In this document: positions 18,260-26,850 of the stretch, in pieces
Numbering within the stretch: position 1 is the stretch's first letter
How the letters are laid out: every line of letters begins with the position of its first letter
Assembly: GCF_016811105.1 (NCBI RefSeq)
Contig: NZ_JAFBGM010000001.1
Span: 1,011,126 to 1,075,125, forward strand
DNA: 64,000 bases
Reading direction: 5' to 3'
Source: Aurantibacter crassamenti
Lineage (GTDB): Bacteria; Bacteroidota; Bacteroidia; Flavobacteriales; Flavobacteriaceae
Notes under the pieces: generated by a model
The model's input: the letters and a program-made list of their open reading frames with translations, nothing else
Told to the model about the DNA's origin: nothing
The model's database searches: none
Made by a program: the position numbers and the translations under genes

Positions 18260-18292
18260 TTGTGTGTGAAATAGTGACAATTTGTATTTTTG
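18260..18292 (+). promoter_or_regulatory. Promoter of the DUF3078 gene
   Basis: TTG at 18260-18262, 22 bases, then TATTTTTG at 18285-18292, 38 bases before the ATG. This is a full -33/-7 match. Confidence 0.6.
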
Positions 18293-18330
18293 CGGGTCTT
18301 AATCTATACAAGAACACTAAACATTAAAAA

Positions 18331-19263
18331 ATGAAAAAAGTAGTATTTACCCTAATTACCGCTTTGACTTTTATTACAGTCTCTGGTCAAACAATAGAAG
18401 AGCTTAAATCAGAACAGGCAACTAAAAAAGATTCTGTAGCTGATATTCAAAGTAGAGTTGATGCCTTACAAGGTCAAATAGATGCTTTTCCAGGATGGAA
18501 AAAAGGTGCATTTGGTACTATAGGTGCAAACTTATCAGGTTTTAGTAATTGGTACTCTCAAGGAAAACCAAATAACTCAGCAGGAAACATAGGTGTTACT
18601 GTAAACGGTTTCGCAAACTTAGATCGCGAGAAATTCTTCTGGAGAAATTCAGGAAACATTAACTTACAATGGGTTAAGTTAGATAACAAAGATGTTGCTA
18701 CTGATGACGATAGTTTCAGTGGAACAACTGACGTTTTTACCATCAGCTCGCTTTATGGTAGAAAATTAAGTAAGAATTTTGCTATTTCAGGTCTTGGTGA
18801 ATACAGAACAACAGTTTTAAACAACTTCAATGATCCTGGTTATTTAGACCTTGGTTTAGGTGCTACTTGGACACCAATTACTGATTTAGTAGTTGTTATT
18901 CACCCTTTGAACTACAACTTTGTTTTTAGCAAGAATGATGCAATTTATGAATCTTCTTTAGGTGCTAAAATAGTAGCTGATTATACAAGACAAATTGGTG
19001 CGGTTAATTTCAAGACCAATTTTTCAACCTTTCAAAGTTATAAGAGTAGTGACCTTTCTAACTGGACATGGATTAACTCTTTAGGATATACTTTATGGAA
19101 CGGTATAGGACTAGGTTTTGAGTTTGGTTTAAGAAACAACAAGCAAGAAGCACTTGACTACGCTGTGAACAAAGCGCCAGTTTTAGATCCAACAGCAACT
19201 TTTGAAAGTATTGATAATGAGATACAATCGTATTGGTTGTTTGGTATCAACTATGCTTTCTAA
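18331..19263 (+). CDS. DUF3078 family protein, probable outer-membrane barrel
   Basis: A 310-residue exported protein: signal MKKVVFTLITALTFITVSGQ, then a short Lys/Asp-rich helical stretch (EELKSEQATKKDSVADIQSR), then alternating beta-strands with many aromatic and Asn residues (FGTIGANLSGFSNWYSQGK and on) ending in Phe (LFGINYAF), as outer-membrane proteins do. It matches the Bacteroidetes DUF3078 family, often last in the suf neighbourhood. It has its own promoter and a strong terminator, so it can be expressed independently. Function unknown. Confidence 0.85.
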   Translation: MKKVVFTLITALTFITVSGQTIEELKSEQATKKDSVADIQSRVDALQGQIDAFPGWKKGAFGTIGANLSGFSNWYSQGKPNNSAGNIGVTVNGFANLDREKFFWRNSGNINLQWVKLDNKDVATDDDSFSGTTDVFTISSLYGRKLSKNFAISGLGEYRTTVLNNFNDPGYLDLGLGATWTPITDLVVVIHPLNYNFVFSKNDAIYESSLGAKIVADYTRQIGAVNFKTNFSTFQSYKSSDLSNWTWINSLGYTLWNGIGLGFEFGLRNNKQEALDYAVNKAPVLDPTATFESIDNEIQSYWLFGINYAF

Positions 19264-19290
19264 GACCAATAGAAAATAGTATCAAAAATG

Positions 19291-19326
19291 AAAAACGTCT
19301 TGCAATATGCAGGACGTTTTTGTTTT
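19291..19326 (+). terminator. Terminator of the DUF3078 gene
   Basis: AAAACGTCTTGCA pairs with TGCAGGACGTTTT (one G-U pair) across a short loop at about 19305-19308, followed by TTTTTGTTTT. Stable stem and U-run, 29 bases after the stop. Confidence 0.85.
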
Positions 19327-19397
19327 ATAGAAACGCTTTAAACTTGACGCTACCATAAAACGATTCAAGTATAATGTGGCCATCTATTTTTAGGTAT

Positions 19398-19656
19398 AAA
19401 AAAACCCCGATGGTTGGTCGGGGTTTTCTTCAAGTAGGTTTGGATAAAGTTGGTTTGTATTATTGTAAAGTTCCGATTTGGGGAAAAAGGCGCTTTGAAT
19501 TTCGTTTTAAGGTTTTGACTTTATTTGGGGTAAAGCCTAGTGCTTAATTACTTTGTAAATGTATGGTGGTTTTGGAATGTGACTAAATTATTGTTGTGAA
19601 ACAAACGTATAATGTTGTGTAATTTATGAAGGGTAATTTTCTTCGATGAACTACCT
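19398..19656. repeat. Hairpin-headed intergenic element, copy A
   Basis: It starts with a bidirectional terminator-like hairpin AAAACCCCGA (19401-19410)/TCGGGGTTTT (19418-19427). A non-coding tail carries AAGTAGGTTT (19432), two boxes TTTGGGGAAA (19477) and TTTGGGGTAAA (19524), and ACTAAATTATTGTTGTGAA (19582-19600). All are found in the same order in copy B. No open frame of note. The conserved parts outside the hairpin suggest a transcribed or protein-bound element. Confidence 0.7.
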
Positions 19657-19731
19657 ATAAAGTGCTATATCGCTTGATTTAATTTGTAGTAATAATAAGT
19701 GTCATTCTAATTAAAAAATATAATCAAGCAT

Positions 19732-20001
19732 AAAAAAAGCCCCAGTAAAGGGGCGTTTTTTTTAGTTAAGTAGGTTTTCGTAAGATTGGGTCTTACTTTC
19801 AGTAGGTTAAAAGTCAGGTTTTGGGGAAACCATCATTTTTTTTAATAGGTTAAGTTCAAGGTTTGATTTGGGGTAAACACTATCACTTAATTACACTGTA
19901 AATATATGTCAGTTTTTGAGTTGCACTAAATTATTGTTGTGAACTAGGCCCTCAATGTTGTGAAAAATATGAACGGTAAATTTCTTCGTTGAAACGCACT
20001 T
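19732..20001. repeat. Hairpin-headed intergenic element, copy B
   Basis: Diverged second copy. The hairpin GCCCC (19739-19743)/GGGGC (19750-19754) is flanked by A- and T-runs, then AAGTAGGTTT (19767), TTTTGGGGAAA (19819), TTTGGGGTAAA (19867) and an exact 19-base match ACTAAATTATTGTTGTGAA (19925-19943). The hairpin bases differ from copy A while the flanking A/T-runs and stem are kept, which looks like compensatory change. It ends just before the hflX stop at 20019. Confidence 0.7.
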
Positions 20002-20018
20002 AAATGTTTAAAATGTTG

Positions 20019-21233
20019 CTACTCATATTGATCTAAATGCTCAGGGTAAAGAAAATTATTATACGGAAAACGTGTAACATGTATATCTCTTACCTCTTGA
20101 TACACTCGCGTTCTAAACTCATCTAAATTTTCTTTGTTTAAAGCGGATATAAAAAGTGCACGATCACCAATTTTCTCCATCCAAGTCTTTTTCCATTCTT
20201 CAATGGTAAAGTGTTTGTTGGTTCTATCTGTAATTAAATCATCTTCATCAATAGTTTCATGCTCGTACATGTCTATTTTGTTAAAGACCATTATCGTTTT
20301 CTTGTCAGCACTTTTAATTTCTGCAAGAATTTTATTTACAGATTCAATATGTTCTTCAAACTGCGGGTGTGATATATCAACAACATGTAATAATAAATCA
20401 GCTTCACGAACTTCATCTAAGGTGCTTTTAAAGCTCTCTACCAATTGAGTGGGTAGTTTGCGAATAAATCCTACAGTGTCACTTAATAAGAAAGGAAGAT
20501 TGCCGATTACCACTTTTCTTACAGTCGTATCTAGAGTAGCAAAAAGCTTGTTTTCAGCGAACACATCACTTTTGCTAATTACATTCATTAGTGTTGATTT
20601 GCCAACATTAGTATATCCTACTAAAGCAACACGAACCAAGGATCCTCGATTGCCACGTTGGGTCTCCATTTGCCTATCGATTTTCTTTAATTTTTGCTTT
20701 AATAATGAAATTCGATCACGAACAATACGTCTATCTGTTTCTATTTCAGTTTCCCCTGGGCCACGCATTCCAATTCCACCTTTTTGCCGTTCTAAGTGTG
20801 TCCAAAGTCCTGCCAGTCTAGGTAAAAGATATTCGTATTGCGCAAGTTCTACTTGGGTACGCGCATAACTAGTCTGTGCACGTTGCGCAAAAATGTCAAG
20901 AATTAATGTTGTTCGATCCAGAATCTTACACTTTAATATCTTTTCAATGTTCTTTTGCTGTGCTGGCGTAAGTTCATCATCAAAGATTACTGAACCAATA
21001 TCATTCTCTTTTACGTAGTTTTCAACTTCTATCATTTTACCGCTTCCTATTAAAGTCTTAGGATTTGGTACATCAACACGTTGTACAAAACGCTTGGTAA
21101 CTTCGCCACCGGCAGTAAAAGTTAAGAATTCAAGTTCGTCTAAATACTCACTAACTTTTTCTTCACTTTGTTCTCTATTGATAACACCTATCAATATAGC
21201 CCTTTCATATTCTATTGTTTTCTTTTCTAGCAT
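20019..21233 (-). CDS. hflX: GTPase HflX
   Basis: Ribosome-associated GTPase that rescues or splits stalled ribosomes in stress. The N-terminal HflX domain holds NPKTLIGSGKM and the conserved FDDELTPAQQKN; the linker has the family's GMRGPGETEIETDRR. The G-domain shows GYTNVGKST (206-214), DTVGFIRKLP and NKID. It has 404 residues and is complete. A TAGATTTG -7 box on the minus strand at 21250-21257 serves it, divergent from the gene at 21310. The hairpin repeats lie just past its stop. Confidence 0.96.
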   Translation of the reverse strand: MLEKKTIEYERAILIGVINREQSEEKVSEYLDELEFLTFTAGGEVTKRFVQRVDVPNPKTLIGSGKMIEVENYVKENDIGSVIFDDELTPAQQKNIEKILKCKILDRTTLILDIFAQRAQTSYARTQVELAQYEYLLPRLAGLWTHLERQKGGIGMRGPGETEIETDRRIVRDRISLLKQKLKKIDRQMETQRGNRGSLVRVALVGYTNVGKSTLMNVISKSDVFAENKLFATLDTTVRKVVIGNLPFLLSDTVGFIRKLPTQLVESFKSTLDEVREADLLLHVVDISHPQFEEHIESVNKILAEIKSADKKTIMVFNKIDMYEHETIDEDDLITDRTNKHFTIEEWKKTWMEKIGDRALFISALNKENLDEFRTRVYQEVRDIHVTRFPYNNFLYPEHLDQYE

Positions 21234-21249
21234 ACCTATTTATCTACTA

Positions 21250-21257
21250 CAAATCTA
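21250..21257 (-). promoter_or_regulatory. -7 box of hflX
   Basis: Reads TAGATTTG on the minus strand, 17 bases before the hflX ATG; it fits TAnnTTTG. Confidence 0.5.
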
Positions 21258-21276
21258 ATCAATACCTTGGATTTCG

Positions 21277-21284
21277 TACTTTTG
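21277..21284 (+). promoter_or_regulatory. -7 box of the EEP-family gene
   Basis: TACTTTTG, 26 bases before the ATG at 21310, back to back with the hflX -7 box. No well-spaced TTG is seen. Confidence 0.45.
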
Positions 21285-21309
21285 ACAGCCATCAAATACA
21301 AATCAGTAA

Positions 21310-22284
21310 ATGTTTTTATCTTTTCTAAAGCGAAAGAAGGTTAATTCGCTTAGTACTATTGCTTTTTATAATCTCGAGAATCTTTTTGATACAAAAGACG
21401 ACCCTAATACTTTAGACGATGATTTCACACCTAAAGGCTTCAAAAAATGGTCAGAGAAGAGATACAAAAGTAAGCTTTATAAATTGGCAAAAACAATATC
21501 AGAGATTGGCAAGAATTCTTCTGATAGTGCACCTGTTTTAGTAGGTGTAGCTGAGGTTGAGAATGAAATGGTGATGCAAGATTTGATTGATGCTGAGCCC
21601 TTGCGAGCTATAGATTATGGTTTTGTTCATTACGATTCGCCGGATGAACGTGGTATTGATACAGCACTAATTTATCATAAACCAAGTTTTAAGGTTTTGC
21701 ATTCAGAACCAATTACATTACTCATTTATGAAGAAAATGGGGTTCGAGATACTACACGAGACATATTGTATGTAAAAGGAGAGCTTAATGGAGAAGAGTT
21801 ACATGTTTTTGTAAATCATTGGCCTTCTAGACGCGATGGTGACCGAGAAACAAGTTTTAAGCGGGTTAAAGCTGCTGAAACAATACGAGAGTTCATGGCA
21901 CGAATAGAAAGTGAAATAGTAGACCCGAATTATATCATTATGGGTGATTTTAATGACGGTCCATTTGAAGATAGTATAAAGACCTTAATGGCAGAAAGTA
22001 CTTTATATAACCCAATGGAAAAGTTATTGACCGGAGAACGGGGTAGTGCCAATTATAAAAGATCATGGTTGTTATTTGATCAGATTCTGTTTTCGCATAA
22101 TTTTTTCAATTATGAAAAAGGAACCCACAGTTTTGCGCATGCCAATATTTTTGATGAAAAATATTTAAAAGAAATAAAAGGGAAATACACTGGTTCACCG
22201 TATCGCACATATGTTGGTCGTAAATACGTAGGCGGTTATAGTGACCACTTTCCAGTATACATTCAGCTGAAATACAATAAATAG
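21310..22284 (+). CDS. Endonuclease/exonuclease/phosphatase family protein
   Basis: Metal-dependent phosphoesterase of the EEP (DNase I-like) fold, 324 residues. Motifs in order: FYNLENLFDTKDD near the N-terminus, VGVAEVENE (metal-binding Glu), FVNHWPSRRDGDRETS (catalytic His), IIMGDFNDGPFED (Asp/Asn), and YSDHFPVYIQL near the C-terminus (Asp-His). No cleavable signal is evident (start MFLSFLKRKK). The fold covers nucleases, phospholipases and phosphatases, so the substrate is not assigned. Confidence 0.88.
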   Translation: MFLSFLKRKKVNSLSTIAFYNLENLFDTKDDPNTLDDDFTPKGFKKWSEKRYKSKLYKLAKTISEIGKNSSDSAPVLVGVAEVENEMVMQDLIDAEPLRAIDYGFVHYDSPDERGIDTALIYHKPSFKVLHSEPITLLIYEENGVRDTTRDILYVKGELNGEELHVFVNHWPSRRDGDRETSFKRVKAAETIREFMARIESEIVDPNYIIMGDFNDGPFEDSIKTLMAESTLYNPMEKLLTGERGSANYKRSWLLFDQILFSHNFFNYEKGTHSFAHANIFDEKYLKEIKGKYTGSPYRTYVGRKYVGGYSDHFPVYIQLKYNK

Positions 22285-22296
22285 GCAGAATAGTCT

Positions 22297-22755
22297 TTAA
22301 TTTGCTGCGAGTAAGCTTACATCAAAAACAAGTACTGAACCACCCGGAATTCCATTACTGTTAGAACTGCCATACCCTAAATGAGATGGTACTAAAAGAA
22401 TACCGTTACCACCTTCTTTAAAATAGGTTATTCCCTCAGTCCAACCTCTAATGACTCTTTGTAAGCTGAAAGTGGCACCTTCTGCACTACTTTGATCAAA
22501 TACCGTTTTGTCTAGAAAGTAACCCTTGTAGGCAACAGTTACAGTTGAATTTGCGGTAGGTTGTTCACCTGCGCCCGGGTTATTAATAACATAATAAAGA
22601 CCGCTATTACTTCTTTGGGCAGTTAAATTATTCTCAGCAATATAAGCGATAATTTCTTTTTCGTTTTGTTCAGTGTAATCAATTTGTTCCGTTTTCTTGT
22701 CATTGGCACAAGAGAAGCTTAAAATAATTACTAGGAGGGAAACAGCATATTTCAT
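22297..22755 (-). CDS. FKBP-type peptidyl-prolyl isomerase lipoprotein
   Basis: Prolyl isomerase anchored in the envelope. Start at the ATG at 22755 gives MKYAVSLLVIILSFSC with lipidated Cys16; a longer frame to 22794 would add 13 residues before the signal and is rejected. The FKBP core is clear: TVTVAYKGYFLDKTVFDQS, the RVIRGWTEGITYFKEGGNG segment, LLVPSHLGYGS and GSVLVFDVSLL. Last gene of the minus-strand run, convergent with the EEP gene. Confidence 0.93.
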   Translation of the reverse strand: MKYAVSLLVIILSFSCANDKKTEQIDYTEQNEKEIIAYIAENNLTAQRSNSGLYYVINNPGAGEQPTANSTVTVAYKGYFLDKTVFDQSSAEGATFSLQRVIRGWTEGITYFKEGGNGILLVPSHLGYGSSNSNGIPGGSVLVFDVSLLAAN

Positions 22756-22836
22756 AACAGTGTTTTTTTTGGAAGACAAATATAGATAAAGCAAAACTTT
22801 AAAAATGAATAAGTTGTTAATTGAAAGTTGTTAAAA

Positions 22837-23550
22837 TTAAACCCGCTTAATCTCATCAGCAGATAATAGGGGTTCATTACGTAGACGAAGAAGTACTTGT
22901 GCGACAGCAATGGTGTCTTTTTCACAATAATCTATAATACGGTCAGTGCCGTTCTCTTCATAAAAAACATCACGCACTTGGCTGCCATCAATATCATCTT
23001 TTGGAGATGGAATACCGAGTACTTTAGTCATTAATTTTAACGAAGTGTAATTTTTATAATCACCAAATTTCCATAAATCCATAGTGTCTAAATGAGCTAC
23101 TTCCCATGGTTTTTTACCAAATAAATCTAGTTTATAAGGCAAATCAATACCATTTATAATCATTCGCCTTGCGATATATGGAAAGTCAAACTCTTTACCA
23201 TTGTGGGCACATAAAAGGTGCCGAGCAGCACTGAAATGCGTAATTATCAGATTTTTGAATTCTTTAAGCAGTTTGATTTCCGTTCCATGAAAAGTAGTCA
23301 CCCTGAAGCTTCTTGTGTCTCCTTCCATTTTAAAATACCCCACTGAAATACAAATTATCTTACCAAACTCAGCCCAAATACCCGCTCTGTCATAAAACTC
23401 TTCAGCTGTAAATTCATCCTTTCGTTGGAATTTGGTTTTATGTTCCCACAGTGATTTTAGCTCATCATCGAGCTCATCAAAACCTTCTTTTTCAGGAACG
23501 GTTTCAATATCAAGAAATAGAATATGTTCTAAATTCAGTTTTTGAATCAT
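22837..23550 (-). CDS. Predicted 3'-5' exonuclease (PolB-like DEDDy)
   Basis: RNase H-fold exonuclease of 237 residues. Exo I is FLDIETVPE (Asp14, Glu16), Exo II is LLCAHNGKEFDFPYIARRM (Asp), and Exo III is IIDYCEKDTIAVAQV with the Tyr-x3-Asp spacing of the DEDDy group. It resembles the stand-alone family related to the proofreading domain of DNA polymerase B. Probably acts in DNA repair or nucleic-acid turnover; no operon partner points to a precise job. It follows a 289-base gap holding a palindromic operator-like site. Confidence 0.88.
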   Translation of the reverse strand: MIQKLNLEHILFLDIETVPEKEGFDELDDELKSLWEHKTKFQRKDEFTAEEFYDRAGIWAEFGKIICISVGYFKMEGDTRSFRVTTFHGTEIKLLKEFKNLIITHFSAARHLLCAHNGKEFDFPYIARRMIINGIDLPYKLDLFGKKPWEVAHLDTMDLWKFGDYKNYTSLKLMTKVLGIPSPKDDIDGSQVRDVFYEENGTDRIIDYCEKDTIAVAQVLLRLRNEPLLSADEIKRV

Positions 23551-23692
23551 GGCTTAATGTAGCGTCTTTTTTAGGAAATTTTATGCAAAACAAGATACAA
23601 AATATGTGCTGTGATATGTAAAAAGCTATTTTTTAGTTCACCTTTATTAGATGTTTCTCATGTCATTAATCAATTATGACTAAAGATAGATT

Positions 23693-23710
23693 ACCGACTG
23701 GCTGGTCGGT
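23693..23710. promoter_or_regulatory. TetR-type operator-like palindrome without a regulator nearby
   Basis: ACCGAC-TGGCTG-GTCGGT, two perfect 6-bp arms of high GC in an AT-rich gap between ogt and the exonuclease gene. ACCGAC...GTCGGT arms are typical of TetR/AcrR operators. It lies 143 bases before the exonuclease start. No U-run follows on the minus strand, so it is not a good terminator for ogt. Confidence 0.4.
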
Positions 23711-23839
23711 TTTAAGTTGTTTTTCTTGTGAAAAAATATTGAAAAAGGCTATGTATTATGGGGTTTTATCGACGAACAGTTTGTTGTGGAATATTTTACG
23801 AGTAAGTATACAATGAACAAACCAAGCAGTTTGTAAAAT

Positions 23840-24313
23840 TTAGAAGAGTGATTGCTGTTTGGCGGGACTTTCATGTTCTAAAAGCCATTTTTTGCGATGC
23901 AAACCACCGGCGTAGCCCGTTAAAGATCCATCGCTGCCAATTACTCTGTGACAGGGTACAACAATCCATAGCGGGTTTTTTCCATTTGCCGATGCAACTG
24001 CACGAATAGCTTTTACGTCACCTAAAGTTTTTGATAGATTTAAGTAAGAAGTTGTTTTTCCGAAGGGAATATCTAAAAGTGCTTGCCACACCTTTTGTTG
24101 AAAATCGGTTCCTTGCGGATTTAAATCTAAATCGAACTGCTGTCTGTTTCCTTCAAAATATTCATTAAGTTGATAAACAGCTTCTTCTAATTCTTCAGGA
24201 ATAACCTTTGTTACGGTTTCTTCATTATTTAAAACGATAATGGATTGAAGTCCGTCAGCATCACCAAGAATTTTTGCAATACCCAAGGGAGTTTTAATAT
24301 AAGCGGTTTCCAT
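23840..24313 (-). CDS. ogt: Methylated-DNA-protein-cysteine methyltransferase
   Basis: Suicide DNA-repair protein that moves the alkyl group from O6-alkylguanine to its own Cys121 in the PCHRVIG motif. Other conserved parts are FQQKVWQALLDIPFGKTTSY (DNA-binding helix-turn-helix region) and AVASANGKNPLWIVVP. At 157 residues it is the short Ogt form, without the Ada N-domain. Its ATG overlaps the stop of the CNNM gene by one base (TAATG), so the two are translationally linked. Confidence 0.95.
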   Translation of the reverse strand: METAYIKTPLGIAKILGDADGLQSIIVLNNEETVTKVIPEELEEAVYQLNEYFEGNRQQFDLDLNPQGTDFQQKVWQALLDIPFGKTTSYLNLSKTLGDVKAIRAVASANGKNPLWIVVPCHRVIGSDGSLTGYAGGLHRKKWLLEHESPAKQQSLF

Positions 24314-25434
24314 TACTCTTTTTTAGTGCTTTTATGAACGATGCCAGCACGTTCAGCTCTTATTTCCCAATTTTTACGAGCTAACTGCTGCAAATCGGCA
24401 ACATTATCGCTCTCATCCATTATTTCAAGTCCTAAGAGGGTCTCAATGACATCTTCCATAGTAACTAAACCGCTAACCGAACCAAACTCATCAACAACAA
24501 GCGCTATGTGTTCTCGTTTAGAGATTAGGGTGCCAAATAATTCAGGTATAGGTGTATTTCTATTAGTAATCAATAATTCTCGCCTAATTTCAGACAAAGC
24601 GATATCATCATTATTTTGAACTAATTCTTCAAGTATATTGTCTTTAAGTACATAGCCAGTAATGTTATCTACTTTTTCATGGTATACAGGAATTCTAGAA
24701 TGGCGCATTTTTGGGTTTTCATCAAAAAAATCGCGTATATTTTTCGTTTCTGAGGTAATCTTCATAACCGTACGCGGTGTCATAATGTCTTTTACCATCA
24801 CTTCATCAAAACGCAATAGGTTTTTTATAATGGTAGATTCTGATTTTTCAAATACTCCTTCTTCATGCGCGATATCAGCCATTGCACTAAAATCATCTCT
24901 ACTTAAAACACTACCATGATGGCCTTTGCCACCTACTAATTTTGTAAAAAGCTGTAAAATCCAAAGTAAACCTGTCCATTTTAAAATTAAGACCATTATT
25001 TTAAGCGTCTTTGCAGTGAAATTGGCCAATTGTCTCCAATACGTTGCGCCGATGGTTTTAGGAATTATCTCAGAAGCTACTAAGATTAAAATAGTCATAA
25101 TGGTAGATACTACACCAACCATGAGGTCTTCAGTAAATTCTATTCCAAAAAAAGATTTTGTGACACTACCGTATATTTCTACATAGGCAACTTTTGCCTG
25201 TACGCCCACAAGAATTGCGCCTACTGTATGTGCTACGGTATTTAGTGTTAATATGGCGATTAAGGGTTTATCTACATCTTTTTTAAGTGTTTCAAGTGTG
25301 GTAGCATATTCTTTACCTTCCTTTTTCTTGATATTGATAAAGGTTGGATTTACAGTTAGTAGCACTGCTTCTAATATAGAACACAGAAAAGAAAAAAAGA
25401 CAGAAACTATTGCGAAAAAAATCAGCAGACCCAT
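24313..25434 (-). CDS. CNNM/CBS-domain membrane protein (CorB-like)
   Basis: Integral membrane protein with an N-terminal CNNM (DUF21) domain of three or four helices (LLIFFAIVSVFFSFLCSILE, VGVVSTIMTILILVASEIIP) and a CBS pair (VKDIMTPRTVMKI; HIALVVDEFGSVSGLVTMED). The family includes Mg2+ transporters and the flavobacterial gliding protein GldE. It has 373 residues and lacks the C-terminal CorC_HlyC domain common in this family. The ion or partner is inferred only from the family. Coupled to ogt. Confidence 0.88.
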   Translation of the reverse strand: MGLLIFFAIVSVFFSFLCSILEAVLLTVNPTFINIKKKEGKEYATTLETLKKDVDKPLIAILTLNTVAHTVGAILVGVQAKVAYVEIYGSVTKSFFGIEFTEDLMVGVVSTIMTILILVASEIIPKTIGATYWRQLANFTAKTLKIMVLILKWTGLLWILQLFTKLVGGKGHHGSVLSRDDFSAMADIAHEEGVFEKSESTIIKNLLRFDEVMVKDIMTPRTVMKITSETKNIRDFFDENPKMRHSRIPVYHEKVDNITGYVLKDNILEELVQNNDDIALSEIRRELLITNRNTPIPELFGTLISKREHIALVVDEFGSVSGLVTMEDVIETLLGLEIMDESDNVADLQQLARKNWEIRAERAGIVHKSTKKE

Positions 25435-25471
25435 GCGGTGGTTTTATAACACGAATGTACTAAGAAAAATA

Positions 25472-26806
25472 CTAATTTGGGATAGCTTCTTCAGCTTCAT
25501 AAAAAACCGAATTTAGTGCGGTTCTGATGTTTAGCCTATAAATATTTCGATGATCTCTTGATGGATTTACTCGGTTTGAGAGAAAAATAAAGACCATTTC
25601 ATTCTTTGGATCCGCCCAAATAAAAGTACCTGTAAAACCAGAATGACCAAAACTATCGGCACTAGCCTGAGGTGCTGGATATGAGTCTTTAAGTAGTAGT
25701 TCTGAATTGTTTAAAAGTGGTTTGTCAAATCCAAGACCTCTTCTATTTTCGTTTTCAGGGTATTGTACTCGAATGAATTCCTTAACGGTGGCTTCTTCAA
25801 GATATCTTTTACCTCCGTAAACACCATAATTCATGTACATTTGCATCAAACGAGCTAAGTCTTTTGCAGTTGCAAACAATCCTGCATTACCAGAAACACC
25901 ACCCATCAATGCTGCATTTTCATCATGTACCCAATCTTTAGTTAAAGTATGTCTGAAAATAGTATCAACTTCAGTGGGAACAATTTTGTTGGAAAATCCT
26001 TTCGTTTTCGGATTAAATCCCATGGTAGTGTTGCCTAATGGGTCATAGAAATTAGTTCGCAAATATTTCGAATATTCAACACCTGTTATGTTTTCAACGA
26101 TTTGCGGATAAAGCAAAAACGTGAGTCCAGAATATTTGTACTTTTTCTCATTGGCAACAGTAGATTTGCTTATTTCACGATAAATTTTCTTTTTAAAGCG
26201 TTTGCTGATGTATAAATTTTCATAGGCAAGACTATTGTATTTAGAATTTTGACGATTACGAACCCATCGTTTTTTGAGTTTGCCATTCTTTTTAATTATT
26301 TCATTTAAAAAGATAATATATGGAGTTAACCCCGCTTGGTGGGCGAGAATTTCTCTTACTGTCAAATCTTTTTTGTCTGCTTTCTTTTGCCAAGGTTTCC
26401 AATACGTGCTAAAAGGTTTGTCTAAATCTAGTTTTCCTTCGCCATGTAGTTTCATCAATGCAGGTAAAGCCGCAGTAACTTTTGTCACCGATGCCAAATC
26501 ATAAATATCATTTAAGGCAACAGGTTGAATACTATCATAGGTATGATAACCATAAGCTTCATGAAAGATAATTTTGCCGTTTTTAGCTACCAATAATTGT
26601 GCTCCGGGGAAGGCCTCTTTTTGAATACCTAAAGTCATTATTGAATCTACCTTTTGATAGATATAGGTCGAATCTAATCCTACCTCGGAAATAAATCCTG
26701 GTGCGAGTTCATCGGATACGCCAATATTTAATTGGGTTTTTGCCCCTTCTTGAGCAAGTAGGCTTATTGATAATAAACCAATTAGTATAAATAGTATTTT
26801 GTTCAT
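25472..26806 (-). CDS. Secreted serine hydrolase, beta-lactamase/class C PBP fold
   Basis: Exported protein (signal MNKILFILIGLLSISLLAQ) of the class C beta-lactamase/AmpH-like fold, probably a peptidase or esterase acting on peptidoglycan fragments. Catalytic Ser106 and Lys109 are in LASVTKV, the Tyr motif is YSG at 225-227 (KYKYSGLTF), and the third motif is HSG in FGHSGFTGT. A basic insert (KKNGKLKKRWVRNR and on) sits before the Tyr motif. In many Bacteroidetes this domain is fused behind a GH3 domain; here it is alone, and complete at 444 residues. Confidence 0.9.
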   Translation of the reverse strand: MNKILFILIGLLSISLLAQEGAKTQLNIGVSDELAPGFISEVGLDSTYIYQKVDSIMTLGIQKEAFPGAQLLVAKNGKIIFHEAYGYHTYDSIQPVALNDIYDLASVTKVTAALPALMKLHGEGKLDLDKPFSTYWKPWQKKADKKDLTVREILAHQAGLTPYIIFLNEIIKKNGKLKKRWVRNRQNSKYNSLAYENLYISKRFKKKIYREISKSTVANEKKYKYSGLTFLLYPQIVENITGVEYSKYLRTNFYDPLGNTTMGFNPKTKGFSNKIVPTEVDTIFRHTLTKDWVHDENAALMGGVSGNAGLFATAKDLARLMQMYMNYGVYGGKRYLEEATVKEFIRVQYPENENRRGLGFDKPLLNNSELLLKDSYPAPQASADSFGHSGFTGTFIWADPKNEMVFIFLSNRVNPSRDHRNIYRLNIRTALNSVFYEAEEAIPN

Positions 26807-26850
26807 TTTAATAACATTTCGGTAAAGATATTTATGAATTTTTAATAATC

